Part shown: positions 29,829 to 37,017 of the stretch, one piece after another | How positions within the stretch are numbered: position 1 is the first letter of the stretch | Layout of the letters: each line of letters starts with the position of its first letter | DNA from: a virus | Reading direction: 5' to 3' (one strand) | Virus record (IMG/VR): IMGVR_UViG_3300037258_000239 | Span: 1 to 38,782 of that record | DNA length: 38,782 nucleotides | Program-made: the position numbers and the translations under genes | Notes under the pieces: model-generated | What the model was told of the DNA's origin: nothing | The model's database searches: none | What the model saw: only the letters and a program-made list of their open reading frames with translations

Positions 29829-30014
29829 CTTGCACCTCTTTGCAGCTTTATGTTTTTGTCCAGTTGCTCCACTATGCCTATGCTATATGATTCCGTCGAG
29901 CATATCGCTGATGATAAAGCTATCGACGTGATGATATCGAGAGAGGCCATACAGGAAGACACCAACATAGATATATCGTTAGAAATCCGCAATAGAAAAG
30001 GGTGGTTTAATTAA
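29820..30014 (+). CDS. Small lipoprotein, possible outer-membrane spanin
   Basis: 64 residues. Signal peptide KHLAPLCSFMFLSSC with lipobox LSSC (cysteine at position 16), then 48 residues. AGGAAAAATTT lies before the ATG. Size and lipobox suit an o-spanin (Rz1-like), and the late end of the virion arm is a common lysis position. No i-spanin is beside it. It starts inside the first codons of the divergent exported gene. Confidence 0.6.
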   Translation: MKHLAPLCSFMFLSSCSTMPMLYDSVEHIADDKAIDVMISREAIQEDTNIDISLEIRNRKGWFN

Positions 30015-30078
30015 GATTTTTTTCTTGAAAGAAAAATTCCGATTATGAGAAATTCCCAATAGAATCCTGATTAGTCTT

Positions 30079-30121
30079 GATTAAGCCTCCTCTATCATTG
30101 GGGTAGAGGAGTTCCTTAATC
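30079..30121. terminator. Large hairpin at the convergence of the two arms
   Basis: GATTAAG (30079-30085) pairs with CTTAATC (30115-30121), and inside it CTCCTCTA (30087-30094) pairs with TAGAGGAG (30104-30111), a 15-pair hairpin with one small internal loop and a nine-base loop. It ends one base before the stop of the last - strand gene (30122-30337) and after the last + strand gene. It can act on both strands, though the T runs are short. Confidence 0.65.
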
Positions 30122-30337
30122 TTACAAAATATGTTTCCATATTATGTTACATGCTGTAGCACCCATAATCGCCCCTATTCCAAATCCTATTAAAGCCATT
30201 TTCAAAGATATCCAAGTGGATGTTTCCTGACCTGATGGATTCCTATCGCATAATTGTCTGACTTCTATACTTTGAAAAGATTTGAATATTTCCTCGCATT
30301 GGACGGTAATATAAACCGTTCTCCACCATTTCATCAT
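30122..30337 (-). CDS. Small protein with a C-terminal transmembrane helix (71 aa)
   Basis: 71 residues. The N-terminal polar part (MKWWRTVYITVQCEEIFKSF) leads to a single hydrophobic C-terminal segment (MALIGFGIGAIMGATACNIIW). Two adjacent ATGs at 30337 and 30334 could serve. It ends at the arm-convergence hairpin. A holin or small membrane protein is possible; I cannot decide. Confidence 0.55.
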   Translation of the reverse strand: MMKWWRTVYITVQCEEIFKSFQSIEVRQLCDRNPSGQETSTWISLKMALIGFGIGAIMGATACNIIWKHIL

Positions 30338-30342
30338 TTTAA

Positions 30343-30501
30343 TTATCCTTTTATTAGCTTTAATGACTTTTTCAACTTTTTGGTAATCATAGGGTGATTG
30401 ATCCAGGTTTCTATTTTGGCTTTCGACTCCTCATCATTTAATCCAAGCATGTCACATGTTTCTTTCAAAAATTCTTTTTGTGAATAATCTTTATCTTTCA
30501 T
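30343..30501 (-). CDS. Small helical protein (52 aa)
   Basis: 52 residues, starting MKDKDYSQKEFLKETCDMLG and ending KKLKKSLKLIKG. It overlaps the upstream gene by 11 bases and leaves six bases to the downstream gene. Charged and helical. No family recognised. Confidence 0.55.
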   Translation of the reverse strand: MKDKDYSQKEFLKETCDMLGLNDEESKAKIETWINHPMITKKLKKSLKLIKG

Positions 30502-30769
30502 GAATTTCCCATGGTCTTAAATGATGGGGATTTCCGCAAATCATTTCTTGGATAATAAAATTACATCCAAGTCTACATTTTACCCATTCATAGGGACAAT
30601 TAAGAATCAACCATCCCTGAATATCCGCTATATAGCAAATGCGGGTTTCTCCCTTATATTTGGGCCTTTCACGCATATAGCAAAGATATTCCGGCTTTTT
30701 ACGGATTAGAAAATCGTGTAATTGCTGCCATTCTTTTTTTCTTCCATAAAGATTATCACACGCCGCCAT
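30491..30769 (-). CDS. Hypothetical early protein (92 aa)
   Basis: 92 residues with many aromatic residues and cysteines (YLCYMRERPKYKGETRICYIADIQGWLILNCPYEWVKC). The stop overlaps the 52-codon gene. Starts one base after its upstream neighbour's stop. No family recognised. Confidence 0.6.
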   Translation of the reverse strand: MAACDNLYGRKKEWQQLHDFLIRKKPEYLCYMRERPKYKGETRICYIADIQGWLILNCPYEWVKCRLGCNFIIQEMICGNPHHLRPWEIHER

Positions 30770-31029
30770 TATTTTTGTTCCTCTTTCTCAAGGGGAATAT
30801 CGAAGACAGGTTTGTAATACGTTAAAGCCTTATCTGCTGTGATTCTTAACATTTCATAGGGAACGCCGCATTGATGAAAACCTGCACTTAAAATATAGAA
30901 AAAGGCACTCACCCATAAAGTAGGCTCAATTTGCCTATTTAATGACATCAACTCATAAAGCAATTCAATAGCTTTTTCAACTTCTGCATTATCTGTATCT
31001 TTACCGGGTCTTTCTTCGAATTTTTCCAT
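30769..31029 (-). CDS. Hypothetical early protein (86 aa)
   Basis: 86 residues, helical (VEKAIELLYELMSLNRQIEPTLWVSAFFYILSAGFHQCGVPYEMLRI). Begins directly after the stop of the zinc-ribbon gene. No family recognised. Confidence 0.6.
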   Translation of the reverse strand: MEKFEERPGKDTDNAEVEKAIELLYELMSLNRQIEPTLWVSAFFYILSAGFHQCGVPYEMLRITADKALTYYKPVFDIPLEKEEQK

Positions 31030-31476
31030 TTATTCCTCCTCAGCAAAGGTAAAAGAATTTATAAGGTCTTGAACTTTTGAAATTTCTACAGGATAATGAT
31101 CTATATATTGTATATCTTTTCTTTCTTCCAAAAATTTAATGTTTTTATCTGTCAAATCTCTGAAACTTCTTAAAAAGTCTATTAAAGATTTTTTATGTTT
31201 AATTATTGTTTTCTTGTTTTTATTTTTGGAATTGACAAAATTTTCTATATTGATCCCTTTTATTTTATTCTCTTCTCGTCCCTTTATAAGCCATTCTTTT
31301 TCGTCAACCGTATGTTCAAAAGCATTTGGCATATCTTGATAGCTATTTAGGGTGCGACGGAACCAAGCGCCACCGGTGCCGCGACACAGGGCATTAGGAC
31401 AATGCCAAATCCCTCTTGCCTCAACCCTATCATCTTCGATGCCGCATGACTGACAAATTTCCTGGTTATATTCCAT
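31030..31476 (-). CDS. Zinc-ribbon protein (148 aa)
   Basis: 148 residues. An N-terminal zinc ribbon (CQSCGI...WHCPNALC) at 9-30 is followed by a charged, lysine-rich helical region (NKNKKTIIKHKKSLIDFLRSFRD). It overlaps the phosphoesterase stop by one base. Function unknown. Confidence 0.6.
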   Translation of the reverse strand: MEYNQEICQSCGIEDDRVEARGIWHCPNALCRGTGGAWFRRTLNSYQDMPNAFEHTVDEKEWLIKGREENKIKGINIENFVNSKNKNKKTIIKHKKSLIDFLRSFRDLTDKNIKFLEERKDIQYIDHYPVEISKVQDLINSFTFAEEE

Positions 31477-32168
31477 TATAAAATAATCCTTACCGGTTTA
31501 TTTACCGGGTCATATTCTTCATTGACGATAGAAGCATTTACAAAAATTGTGTCGTTTTTATCTTCTGAGCGTTCAAAAGTAAATTTCTTTCCCCCTTGCT
31601 CATGAATATGGCCAAATAAGTGGAGAAGGGGCGCTACATCTAAAGTCCTCGCCAAAAGAGAAGGACTACCCACTTTCTGCCCTCTAAATGTCAAATCGAA
31701 CATATCATAGGGGGGGCAATGAGTAATTAAGATGTCCGTATCATCGGGTATCATATCCCATTCTTCCGATAATCTTCTTTCGGTATTATCATCGAAAGGA
31801 ATCGTAAAAGCGCAGCAGTGCGGATTAATGCCTTTGAATTGTGCAGTCCATGGAGAGCCCCAGATCTTATATTTATTCCCTTTGAATTCATATTCCGTAC
31901 CTGAATCGCATAAATATGTTACTGTAGGCCTTCCAACTAATTCATCATAAATCGAATCATTAGATTTAATCCACTGCTCACAGAAATTATCATGATTGCC
32001 AGCTATCATAATTTTCCGATCATATTCTTGTTTATCTAGCCAATCAAAAAAATTACCCCATGCCTTAACTTTATCATTTGAGGTACAGTCTCCCGCTATT
32101 AGAAGCAGATTACCGCCTTCCAATTCTGGAAATTCTCCGTGCATATCTGAGATACAGTCAACAATCAT
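31476..32168 (-). CDS. Calcineurin-like metallophosphoesterase
   Basis: 230 residues. All signature motifs are present: DMHG at 8-11, GDCTS near 26, AGNHDN near 56, the late THCPPYDMFD, and FGHIHEQGG near 185. These bind two metals and hydrolyse phosphomono- or diesters; in phages they include 2',3'-cyclic phosphodiesterases and general nucleases. The next gene but one upstream is an RNA ligase, so a role in RNA end repair is plausible but unproven. Confidence 0.85.
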   Translation of the reverse strand: MIVDCISDMHGEFPELEGGNLLLIAGDCTSNDKVKAWGNFFDWLDKQEYDRKIMIAGNHDNFCEQWIKSNDSIYDELVGRPTVTYLCDSGTEYEFKGNKYKIWGSPWTAQFKGINPHCCAFTIPFDDNTERRLSEEWDMIPDDTDILITHCPPYDMFDLTFRGQKVGSPSLLARTLDVAPLLHLFGHIHEQGGKKFTFERSEDKNDTIFVNASIVNEEYDPVNKPVRIIL

Positions 32169-32171
32169 TTT

Positions 32172-32372
32172 TTATTTCCTCTTCAATTTAGGAATGTCCC
32201 AATATCCTTTTTTATGTTCCATTGGGGATGTCCATACTTCATTAAATTTTTTATAGGTATTACCATCAGGAAAATCTTTAATATTTCTTCGGAGCTTTCT
32301 ATTGGCTTTTCTTTTCCAATCTTTTGCGCCATCGGCATTTCCGTAATAGGGTTTTCTATGTGAGCGACTCAT
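32172..32372 (-). CDS. Small basic protein (66 aa) between ligase and phosphoesterase
   Basis: 66 residues, strongly basic (SRSHRKPYYGNADGAKDWKRKANRKLRRNIKDF). It overlaps the ligase stop and ends three bases before the phosphoesterase. Nucleic-acid binding is likely from composition. No named family. Confidence 0.65.
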   Translation of the reverse strand: MSRSHRKPYYGNADGAKDWKRKANRKLRRNIKDFPDGNTYKKFNEVWTSPMEHKKGYWDIPKLKRK

Positions 32373-33352
32373 GTTTCATAATTTAAATTGATAATTTTAA
32401 AGCTGATAGGTTTATGTTGTAATAAATTATTTTGAGATCTTACGACAACACCTTCGCGCTGTTTCCCGCTATTTTTATAAATGCCTTCTCCTAGTAATTC
32501 AAGACCTTCTTTCCTGAAATCTTGCCTCATAGTCAGTATAGGGACTGTAGGAAAGTTCAATGAGCGACATAACCCAATGAATTCGTACATAGTTAAGTAA
32601 CGCCCTTCTGGAATATTATAGGCAGAGAATGCCAATCCATGAATATCTTTAAAGCCGTATGGATTGCCCTGTATCTTAGGGCCGCAGGTTTCCCACTGAA
32701 GCGCTATTCCATCCGGGAGTTTTTCTTCTAGATTATATTGTATGGCGATTTTCCAATAGCCATTATTTTCATCTCGTTTTAACTCCCAATTTCTAGAACA
32801 TACCCCAAATTCACCTTTATATTTAAAAGACGTCGTAGATGATCCATCGGCTTTCTCGGTGATATAATATGAAAAGCCCTCTAAGCATTCTATCAATTCG
32901 GGGACTTTTTGGTAATTTGGTTCATCAGTTTTGGGTATGAAATCTGGAAAATTACCTTTTGCATCACATGCTAAATTAGCTGGAATAGGTTTACAATACT
33001 TCGTAACCTTGACCAATTCCGTCACATCGTAGCCAATAGATCTATTACAAGTGATAGGGAAATGTTTTGTAATTAATACCTCACTGGGTGCACCTCTATA
33101 TCTCCTCATTTTGACGCGCCAATTTGAATCTTTCATAAATGGAAAATCTTTATGATCAACTTCATTGAAGAGGCTGTCAGGGAGGAAAACAAGGCATTCA
33201 TCATTTAAGACAAAATCTGTTTTTCGGATGATCCCTTTCCATTTACCGCCCTTCCCGCAAATAACCGTAGCGGAAACGATAAAATCAGCGTTGGGGATAT
33301 CTTCAATATTAATAATCTTCCCTACATAAACTAAGCCTTTATTTTCTTCCAT
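32369..33352 (-). CDS. RNA ligase, DRB0094 (Rnl5) family
   Basis: 327 residues. N-terminal OB-like domain (about 1-110: VGKIINIEDIPNADFIVSATV) precedes the nucleotidyltransferase domain: motif I EKADGSS with the adenylated lysine K167, motif IIIa in GIALQWETCG, motif IV EGVVVRS (300-306) and motif V SFKIINLNY (317-325). The N-terminal OB domain before the catalytic part is typical of the Deinococcus DRB0094 group. It joins RNA 5'-phosphate to 3'-OH ends and may repair RNA cut by host defence. It overlaps a small basic gene and precedes a phosphoesterase. Confidence 0.85.
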   Translation of the reverse strand: MEENKGLVYVGKIINIEDIPNADFIVSATVICGKGGKWKGIIRKTDFVLNDECLVFLPDSLFNEVDHKDFPFMKDSNWRVKMRRYRGAPSEVLITKHFPITCNRSIGYDVTELVKVTKYCKPIPANLACDAKGNFPDFIPKTDEPNYQKVPELIECLEGFSYYITEKADGSSTTSFKYKGEFGVCSRNWELKRDENNGYWKIAIQYNLEEKLPDGIALQWETCGPKIQGNPYGFKDIHGLAFSAYNIPEGRYLTMYEFIGLCRSLNFPTVPILTMRQDFRKEGLELLGEGIYKNSGKQREGVVVRSQNNLLQHKPISFKIINLNYET

Positions 33353-33355
33353 ATC

Positions 33356-33544
33356 CTATCCTGAGCTAGAAAGTAAAAGATCATTGAGTAAGTTTTCTTG
33401 ATTTTGATATATTTTACCTTTTTCCATAAGTCTTTTGGCTTCTGTGTAACTCACTTTTAATTTTCGCATTAGAAAAGCTTCGCTAACGGCCCCATTGGCT
33501 TTTAGGTAATATAAAGTAAGTCTGAAATTCTCGTCTTTATTCAT
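33356..33544 (-). CDS. FtsK-gamma-like winged-helix protein (62 aa)
   Basis: 62 residues from the ATG at 33544, which has GGAGGAAAC upstream. VSEAFLMRKLKVSYTEAKRLMEKGKIY follows the FtsK gamma winged-helix pattern (an S-x-A/L-Q/R-K/R-F/L-R/K-V/I-S/G-Y pattern before ARLME). In FtsK it reads DNA; here it may be a small regulator. Starts inside the previous gene's end. Confidence 0.6.
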   Translation of the reverse strand: MNKDENFRLTLYYLKANGAVSEAFLMRKLKVSYTEAKRLMEKGKIYQNQENLLNDLLLSSSG

Positions 33545-33758
33545 TGGCTGTTTCCTCCTCATTTGCAGGGTGTAAAAGGGCATCTATAACATATTCGCCT
33601 CTCCATCCTACACAGACGCCATTTTCGCATGTAGCAAAATTTAACGTGCCCGTAAAAAATTCCTTTATATACTTCTCCGGGTCTTCTACGTTATACAGGT
33701 TTCCGCAAAGAATCCGGTCATTCGATAAATGCACTTCAAAATAATATTTACCTTTCAA
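33537..33758 (-). CDS. Hypothetical early protein (73 aa)
   Basis: 73 residues, alternating strands and polar loops (KGKYYFEVHLSNDRILCGNLYNVEDPEKYIKEFFTGT). It overlaps both neighbours. No family recognised. Confidence 0.55.
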   Translation of the reverse strand: MKGKYYFEVHLSNDRILCGNLYNVEDPEKYIKEFFTGTLNFATCENGVCVGWRGEYVIDALLHPANEEETANE

Positions 33759-33964
33759 GTTATATCCTTAAATATTAAATTTCTAATTTTTTTTATATTG
33801 TAAAGATAGGCTTCAGTCATTTTCACACCCATTTCATCATCGCCTAGACCATTATCAGATAAGTCTGTACAGAAATTTTCTATAGCCACTCTAACGGTCA
33901 TACTTTCTCCATGGGTCAATTCTTTACCATTTATGATTATGGTCGCTTCTTTATTCATTTTCAA
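33755..33964 (-). CDS. Hypothetical early protein (69 aa)
   Basis: 69 residues. IIINGKELTHGESMTVRVAIENFCTDLS looks like a short beta-hairpin followed by a helix; a similar start is common in small phage early proteins. No family assigned. Confidence 0.55.
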   Translation of the reverse strand: MKMNKEATIIINGKELTHGESMTVRVAIENFCTDLSDNGLGDDEMGVKMTEAYLYNIKKIRNLIFKDIT

Positions 33965-33973
33965 ATTATCTCC

Positions 33974-34294
33974 CTATTCCCATCCAAAATATATCTTGCA
34001 GAATTCTATATATTCGCGAAAATCAGAAAAAAACCATGTCGATTTACCCTCTATTTCTAATTTCAAAGCCTCCTCAGTAGTTTCTATCGGGTGCCACTGT
34101 CCCTCCAGTCCGTAACAAGAGCAATGGCTTCCTTCGACAACGAAGTATTTTTCATCATCTTTAAAAAGAACGATAGCTTGCCCTTCATAATTGCCAGTTT
34201 CATAATGTGCAAAGAGGATTTCGGCATTACCCAAATCGGTATCGGTAATCTCAAATTCCTGCTTTATCCATTCTCTATTTTCTGTTTCATTCAT
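33974..34294 (-). CDS. Hypothetical early protein (106 aa)
   Basis: 106 residues, acidic (ENREWIKQEFEITDTDLGNAEILFAHYETGNYEGQAIVLFKDDEKYFVVEGSHC). The mixed beta/acidic pattern resembles small early inhibitor proteins, but I do not recognise it. It overlaps the upstream DUF551 gene. Confidence 0.6.
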   Translation of the reverse strand: MNETENREWIKQEFEITDTDLGNAEILFAHYETGNYEGQAIVLFKDDEKYFVVEGSHCSCYGLEGQWHPIETTEEALKLEIEGKSTWFFSDFREYIEFCKIYFGWE

Positions 34295-34523
34295 CTTTTC
34301 CCCCTGGTGGGTTAGGTAAAATCATCCAATGCGTAACATTACCAAAAAATCTATCCGTGGCAAAACTTCCAATTTCACCATCTTTCCAAGTACAAAGTCT
34401 ATCTATTGCATAATATTTTTCATCTTGATCGAAAATGGTTCCCGTTTTATTTATGTAGTATACCAATACATCGACAAACGGTTCTGGCAATTTATCTTCA
34501 ACTTTTATCCATTTATTTTTCAT
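34287..34523 (-). CDS. DUF551-like protein
   Basis: 78 residues. WIKVEDKLPEPFVDVLVYY and THWMILPNPP are the two ends of the DUF551 pattern, small proteins frequent in phage early regions, function unknown. A paralogue is at 37236-37457. Its ATG is the end of the right-hand element of a 21-bp direct repeat (34521-34541). Confidence 0.7.
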   Translation of the reverse strand: MKNKWIKVEDKLPEPFVDVLVYYINKTGTIFDQDEKYYAIDRLCTWKDGEIGSFATDRFFGNVTHWMILPNPPGGKDE

Positions 34524-34541
34524 ATATTTAAAATTTTAACC
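34521..34541. repeat. 21-bp direct repeat, left of the cytosine methyltransferase
   Basis: Begins CATATATTTAAAATTTTA and ends ACC (+ strand). An identical 21-mer lies at 35343-35363. On the - strand it ends in ATG: here the start codon of the DUF551 gene, at the other copy the start of the overprinted reading frame. Confidence 0.85.
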
Positions 34542-35328
34542 CCATTAGGATTTTAAACGCTTCTTTGGCCTGTTGTGGTACCACTGAATTCCCAAGGCAC
34601 TTAATGCGCTCCACTCTGTTTGGTACCCCATCAGCCATTCTACAAATTGAGGATTCACTTTCCCAGAACCGATCGCATCCTGTAGTGTGTAGTGATGGCC
34701 GTTCTGGTTCTTCCTGGCTCCTCTGATACTTGCATCGGGAGTCGGCCACATCCTCACTGCTGCCGGAAGACAGGGAGTTTTGCGATTCTGTGCCGCTGGT
34801 TCGCTTCCTGATTCTTTCCAATCCCTCGCCGTTGGCGTGGGCCAATAGGAACCAACGTTCCCTTTTGTGATGTGCACCAATGGACGCAGCGGATATAATG
34901 CACCATCGACAATCATACCCCATCGAGGCAATTTGCCTAACCACTTCATTTCCTCCTCTGGAAGTAATGGCAGGGACATTTTCCAAAAAGATAAATCTCG
35001 GCTCAATTTCGCGACACAAACGCACGATCTCGAAGAATAAGCCGCTTCGCTCTCCTGCCAAGCCTTTTCCAGCACCTGCAATGCTGATGTCCTGGCATGG
35101 AAAACCTCCGTATATGATATTAATTGACGGTTCATATGAGTTTTTAGCAGAAAAGGTGTTGATATCATTCCAAATTGGTGCAAGGGGTAAAATTCCATCG
35201 GCCATTCGTGAGAGGAGCACTCCTTGACAGTAGGAGTCGATTTCACAATATGCGATTGGTCGCACCCATTCGTTAAGTGCGATTGAAAGTCCTCCGATTC
35301 CTGAAAAGAGATCAAGTCCGTTAAGCAT
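34528..35328 (-). CDS. C5 cytosine DNA methyltransferase
   Basis: 266 residues from the ATG at 35328; an in-frame GTG at 35343 would add five. Motif I LDLFSGIGG (5-13), motif IV GGFPCQDIS with the catalytic Cys78, motif VI ENVPAI (116-121), motif VIII-like GAHHKRERWFLLAH, and motif X GNSVVPQ near the C-terminus. It methylates cytosine in a short DNA target set by the variable region around 170-225, probably against restriction. The whole gene is overlapped by a second open frame (34545-35345) and flanked by 21-bp direct repeats. Its GC content is visibly higher than that of its neighbours. Confidence 0.92.
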   Translation of the reverse strand: MLNGLDLFSGIGGLSIALNEWVRPIAYCEIDSYCQGVLLSRMADGILPLAPIWNDINTFSAKNSYEPSINIIYGGFPCQDISIAGAGKGLAGERSGLFFEIVRLCREIEPRFIFLENVPAITSRGGNEVVRQIASMGYDCRWCIISAASIGAHHKRERWFLLAHANGEGLERIRKRTSGTESQNSLSSGSSEDVADSRCKYQRSQEEPERPSLHTTGCDRFWESESSICRMADGVPNRVERIKCLGNSVVPQQAKEAFKILMGLKF

Positions 35329-35345
35329 GATAGATAAACCCACAT
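34545..35345 (-). CDS. Overprinted second reading frame in the cytosine methyltransferase gene
   Basis: 266 residues in another frame of the same strand, from the ATG at 35345. The N-terminal 80 residues look random. From FHARTSALQVLEKAWQESEA on, the pattern (FWKMS, LPRWGMIVDGALY, then WPTPTARDWKESGS, and VNPQFVEWLMGYQTEWSAL) matches what I recall of a protein family found next to, or overlapping, phage C5 methyltransferases. The start is preceded by the 21-bp repeat that also precedes DUF551. Whether translated is untested; the conserved motifs argue against chance. Confidence 0.55.
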   Translation of the reverse strand: MWVYLSCLTDLISFQESEDFQSHLTNGCDQSHIVKSTPTVKECSSHEWPMEFYPLHQFGMISTPFLLKTHMNRQLISYTEVFHARTSALQVLEKAWQESEAAYSSRSCVCVAKLSRDLSFWKMSLPLLPEEEMKWLGKLPRWGMIVDGALYPLRPLVHITKGNVGSYWPTPTARDWKESGSEPAAQNRKTPCLPAAVRMWPTPDASIRGARKNQNGHHYTLQDAIGSGKVNPQFVEWLMGYQTEWSALSALGIQWYHNRPKKRLKS

Positions 35346-35363
35346 ATATTTAAAATTTTAACC
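35343..35363. repeat. 21-bp direct repeat, right of the cytosine methyltransferase
   Basis: Identical to 34521-34541; the copies are 822 bases apart. On the - strand it spans the end of the 35358-35909 gene and the start codon of the overprinted frame. Deleting one copy and the intervening DNA would join the 35358 gene directly to DUF551. Confidence 0.85.
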
Positions 35364-35909
35364 TATATAAATTAAATCATCTTTTTTAATTTCCATTTCC
35401 AACCCCACCGGATTAAATGGTTCTGTAATGATATGATGGCCATTTTTGGTGGGGTATTCGTAAATTATTTTTTCATTCGGAATCCTCGGAAGGGCGTGAA
35501 GATATTCTTTTCCTGTGTCACAATCAATGAGAAAGTTATTCTGAATACGACAAGAGGGATTCATCAGACATGAAAAAAAATTATTTTCGATATCATTATA
35601 AAATGAATCTCTCAGACTGTCAGCGTTCCTATCATTTTCCAGCTGTCTTCTTTTGAATTCATGGATGGCTTTATCCATATTTCGCGAATTGACGGATGAA
35701 TATATTCTAAAATTTTGATATTCTCCATTTCGTAAAGAAGCAAAATACTGTATGGTATTATACCAATCATTTTTACCCATAGAGATTCTTTTAATGGATT
35801 TCCTTTGCGCGTTGCCGATGCAACCGTCTTTATTACGGTGTAGGAGCATAACACCTCTTACACCGTCTTTGAACATATCCGGTAACTGTTCTAAATTGTC
35901 TATAATCAT
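35358..35909 (-). CDS. Hypothetical protein (183 aa)
   Basis: 183 residues. MIIDNLEQLPDMFKDGVRGVML, then FRIYSSVNSRNMDKAIHEFKRRQLENDRN, and later NNFLIDCDTGKEY and PTKNGHHIITEPFNP. The last two stretches superficially resemble the D-x-D and xH elements of archaeo-eukaryotic primases, but I cannot establish the family. It is the gene just upstream of the methyltransferase insert. Confidence 0.6.
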   Translation of the reverse strand: MIIDNLEQLPDMFKDGVRGVMLLHRNKDGCIGNAQRKSIKRISMGKNDWYNTIQYFASLRNGEYQNFRIYSSVNSRNMDKAIHEFKRRQLENDRNADSLRDSFYNDIENNFFSCLMNPSCRIQNNFLIDCDTGKEYLHALPRIPNEKIIYEYPTKNGHHIITEPFNPVGLEMEIKKDDLIYIG

Positions 35910-35947
35910 ATAGTAATATTTCTCACGTCTGATAATCTAAATTATGT

Positions 35948-36175
35948 TTAAAATAATTTCAATTGCTTTTCATCACGTATTTTATCCATTGTATCTAAAT
36001 ACTTAAGGAATTTCTCTACTTCCTCACGGACAAAATAAATCTTATCATTACGGTGAGGAAAGTAATCAGCAAAAAATTCAAGAGATATCGCATCATTCGA
36101 CATAGCCCTTTGCATTGATTCTTTGGTCAATTTCCCTTCTTCATAACATGCTGCCAACCAAATCCACATCTCCAT
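35948..36175 (-). CDS. Hypothetical early protein (75 aa)
   Basis: 75 residues, helical (LTKESMQRAMSNDAISLEFFADYFPHRNDKIYFVREEVEKFLKYLDTM). It lies three bases after the ParB-like gene's stop. No family recognised. Confidence 0.6.
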   Translation of the reverse strand: MEMWIWLAACYEEGKLTKESMQRAMSNDAISLEFFADYFPHRNDKIYFVREEVEKFLKYLDTMDKIRDEKQLKLF

Positions 36176-36178
36176 GTT

Positions 36179-36904
36179 TCACTCTATCCCGTTGACACGT
36201 TTCTTGAAATTGTACACCCTTTCTTTTAGGCATTCTTGAATCAAGGGGGCACTATTAAATTGGGTTATCGAAATGACATTAGACGGATAATTTTTAACGG
36301 CCTTCATCATGATCTCATGATCATAATTTTCTGATCTTGTAAAATTCCATAATCCTTTCAGAAAGGTGCAAGGAAGGTATTTTCTTTTATCATTTGAATT
36401 TTTCATGTAGAAAAAGATTAATTCTTTTAGCTCATGAAAATTTTGGAATTTTTGGAACATTATTTCATGCGTTTCTTTTATTTTAAATTTACCCAATCTA
36501 AATAATTTATAACCCCCTTTACTTGTATCGCAGCAATCTATGATGAAGTGTATTGGATATTTGAATTTATCCATTATTTCGGAAACAAATTTATAAACTG
36601 GAAGATCTTGATAGAACCGTAAATAATCCGGCATCGTCCAACATTTTTGAACTTGGCATCTTCCCATGTCATTTTCTGTTAAATCTTCCGAAATTGTATA
36701 GAAAATTGGAATCCCAAGATATTGCGCTGCCTTTAGTCGATGCTGACCATCTATGATATTCATATTTTTATCTACAATGATAGGAAAAGATTTTAACATA
36801 TTTTTTTCTTTAATGGATTCGATCAAATATTTTGGATAGATAGGGCGATTTTTTTCTAAAAATTTGAATTGCTCATAATCTGTCGTTGATTGTATAGTTG
36901 GCAT
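36179..36904 (-). CDS. ParB-like domain protein
   Basis: 241 residues. The pattern KSFPIIVDKNMNIIDGQHRLKAAQYLG (about 38-64), with the GQHR core, is the ParB/sulfiredoxin nuclease fold also found in the methyltransferase at 605-38064. The C-terminal 150 residues are helical with no known domain. Strong ribosome site (AAGGAGG) precedes it. Phage ParB-like proteins have been linked to nucleases, CTP-dependent DNA binding and partitioning; which applies is unclear. Confidence 0.8.
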   Translation of the reverse strand: MPTIQSTTDYEQFKFLEKNRPIYPKYLIESIKEKNMLKSFPIIVDKNMNIIDGQHRLKAAQYLGIPIFYTISEDLTENDMGRCQVQKCWTMPDYLRFYQDLPVYKFVSEIMDKFKYPIHFIIDCCDTSKGGYKLFRLGKFKIKETHEIMFQKFQNFHELKELIFFYMKNSNDKRKYLPCTFLKGLWNFTRSENYDHEIMMKAVKNYPSNVISITQFNSAPLIQECLKERVYNFKKRVNGIE

Positions 36905-36998
36905 CTAAGACCTCCTTAAGGTTGATGCGGTTAGATGCTCTACTTTAAGCGATGGTCTTTTTTCTTTCAATAGTTTTCAAGCCTAAACTTAATGTATT

Positions 36999-37017
36999 TT
37001 CTAACATCTTGTTAGAA
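36999..37017. repeat. Perfect inverted repeat upstream of the ParB-like gene
   Basis: TTCTAACA and TGTTAGAA, eight-base arms around TCT, 95 bases upstream of the ParB-like gene and right after the stop of the 37018-37239 gene. It resembles a protein-binding operator. The 36905-37017 gap otherwise holds only a 20-codon open frame (37007-36945) with no good ribosome site. Confidence 0.5.

Noticed and set aside
34880-35227. + strand frame (115 aa) opposite the methyltransferase
   Set aside because: Antisense shadow of the GC-richer methyltransferase region, no ribosome site and no family pattern.
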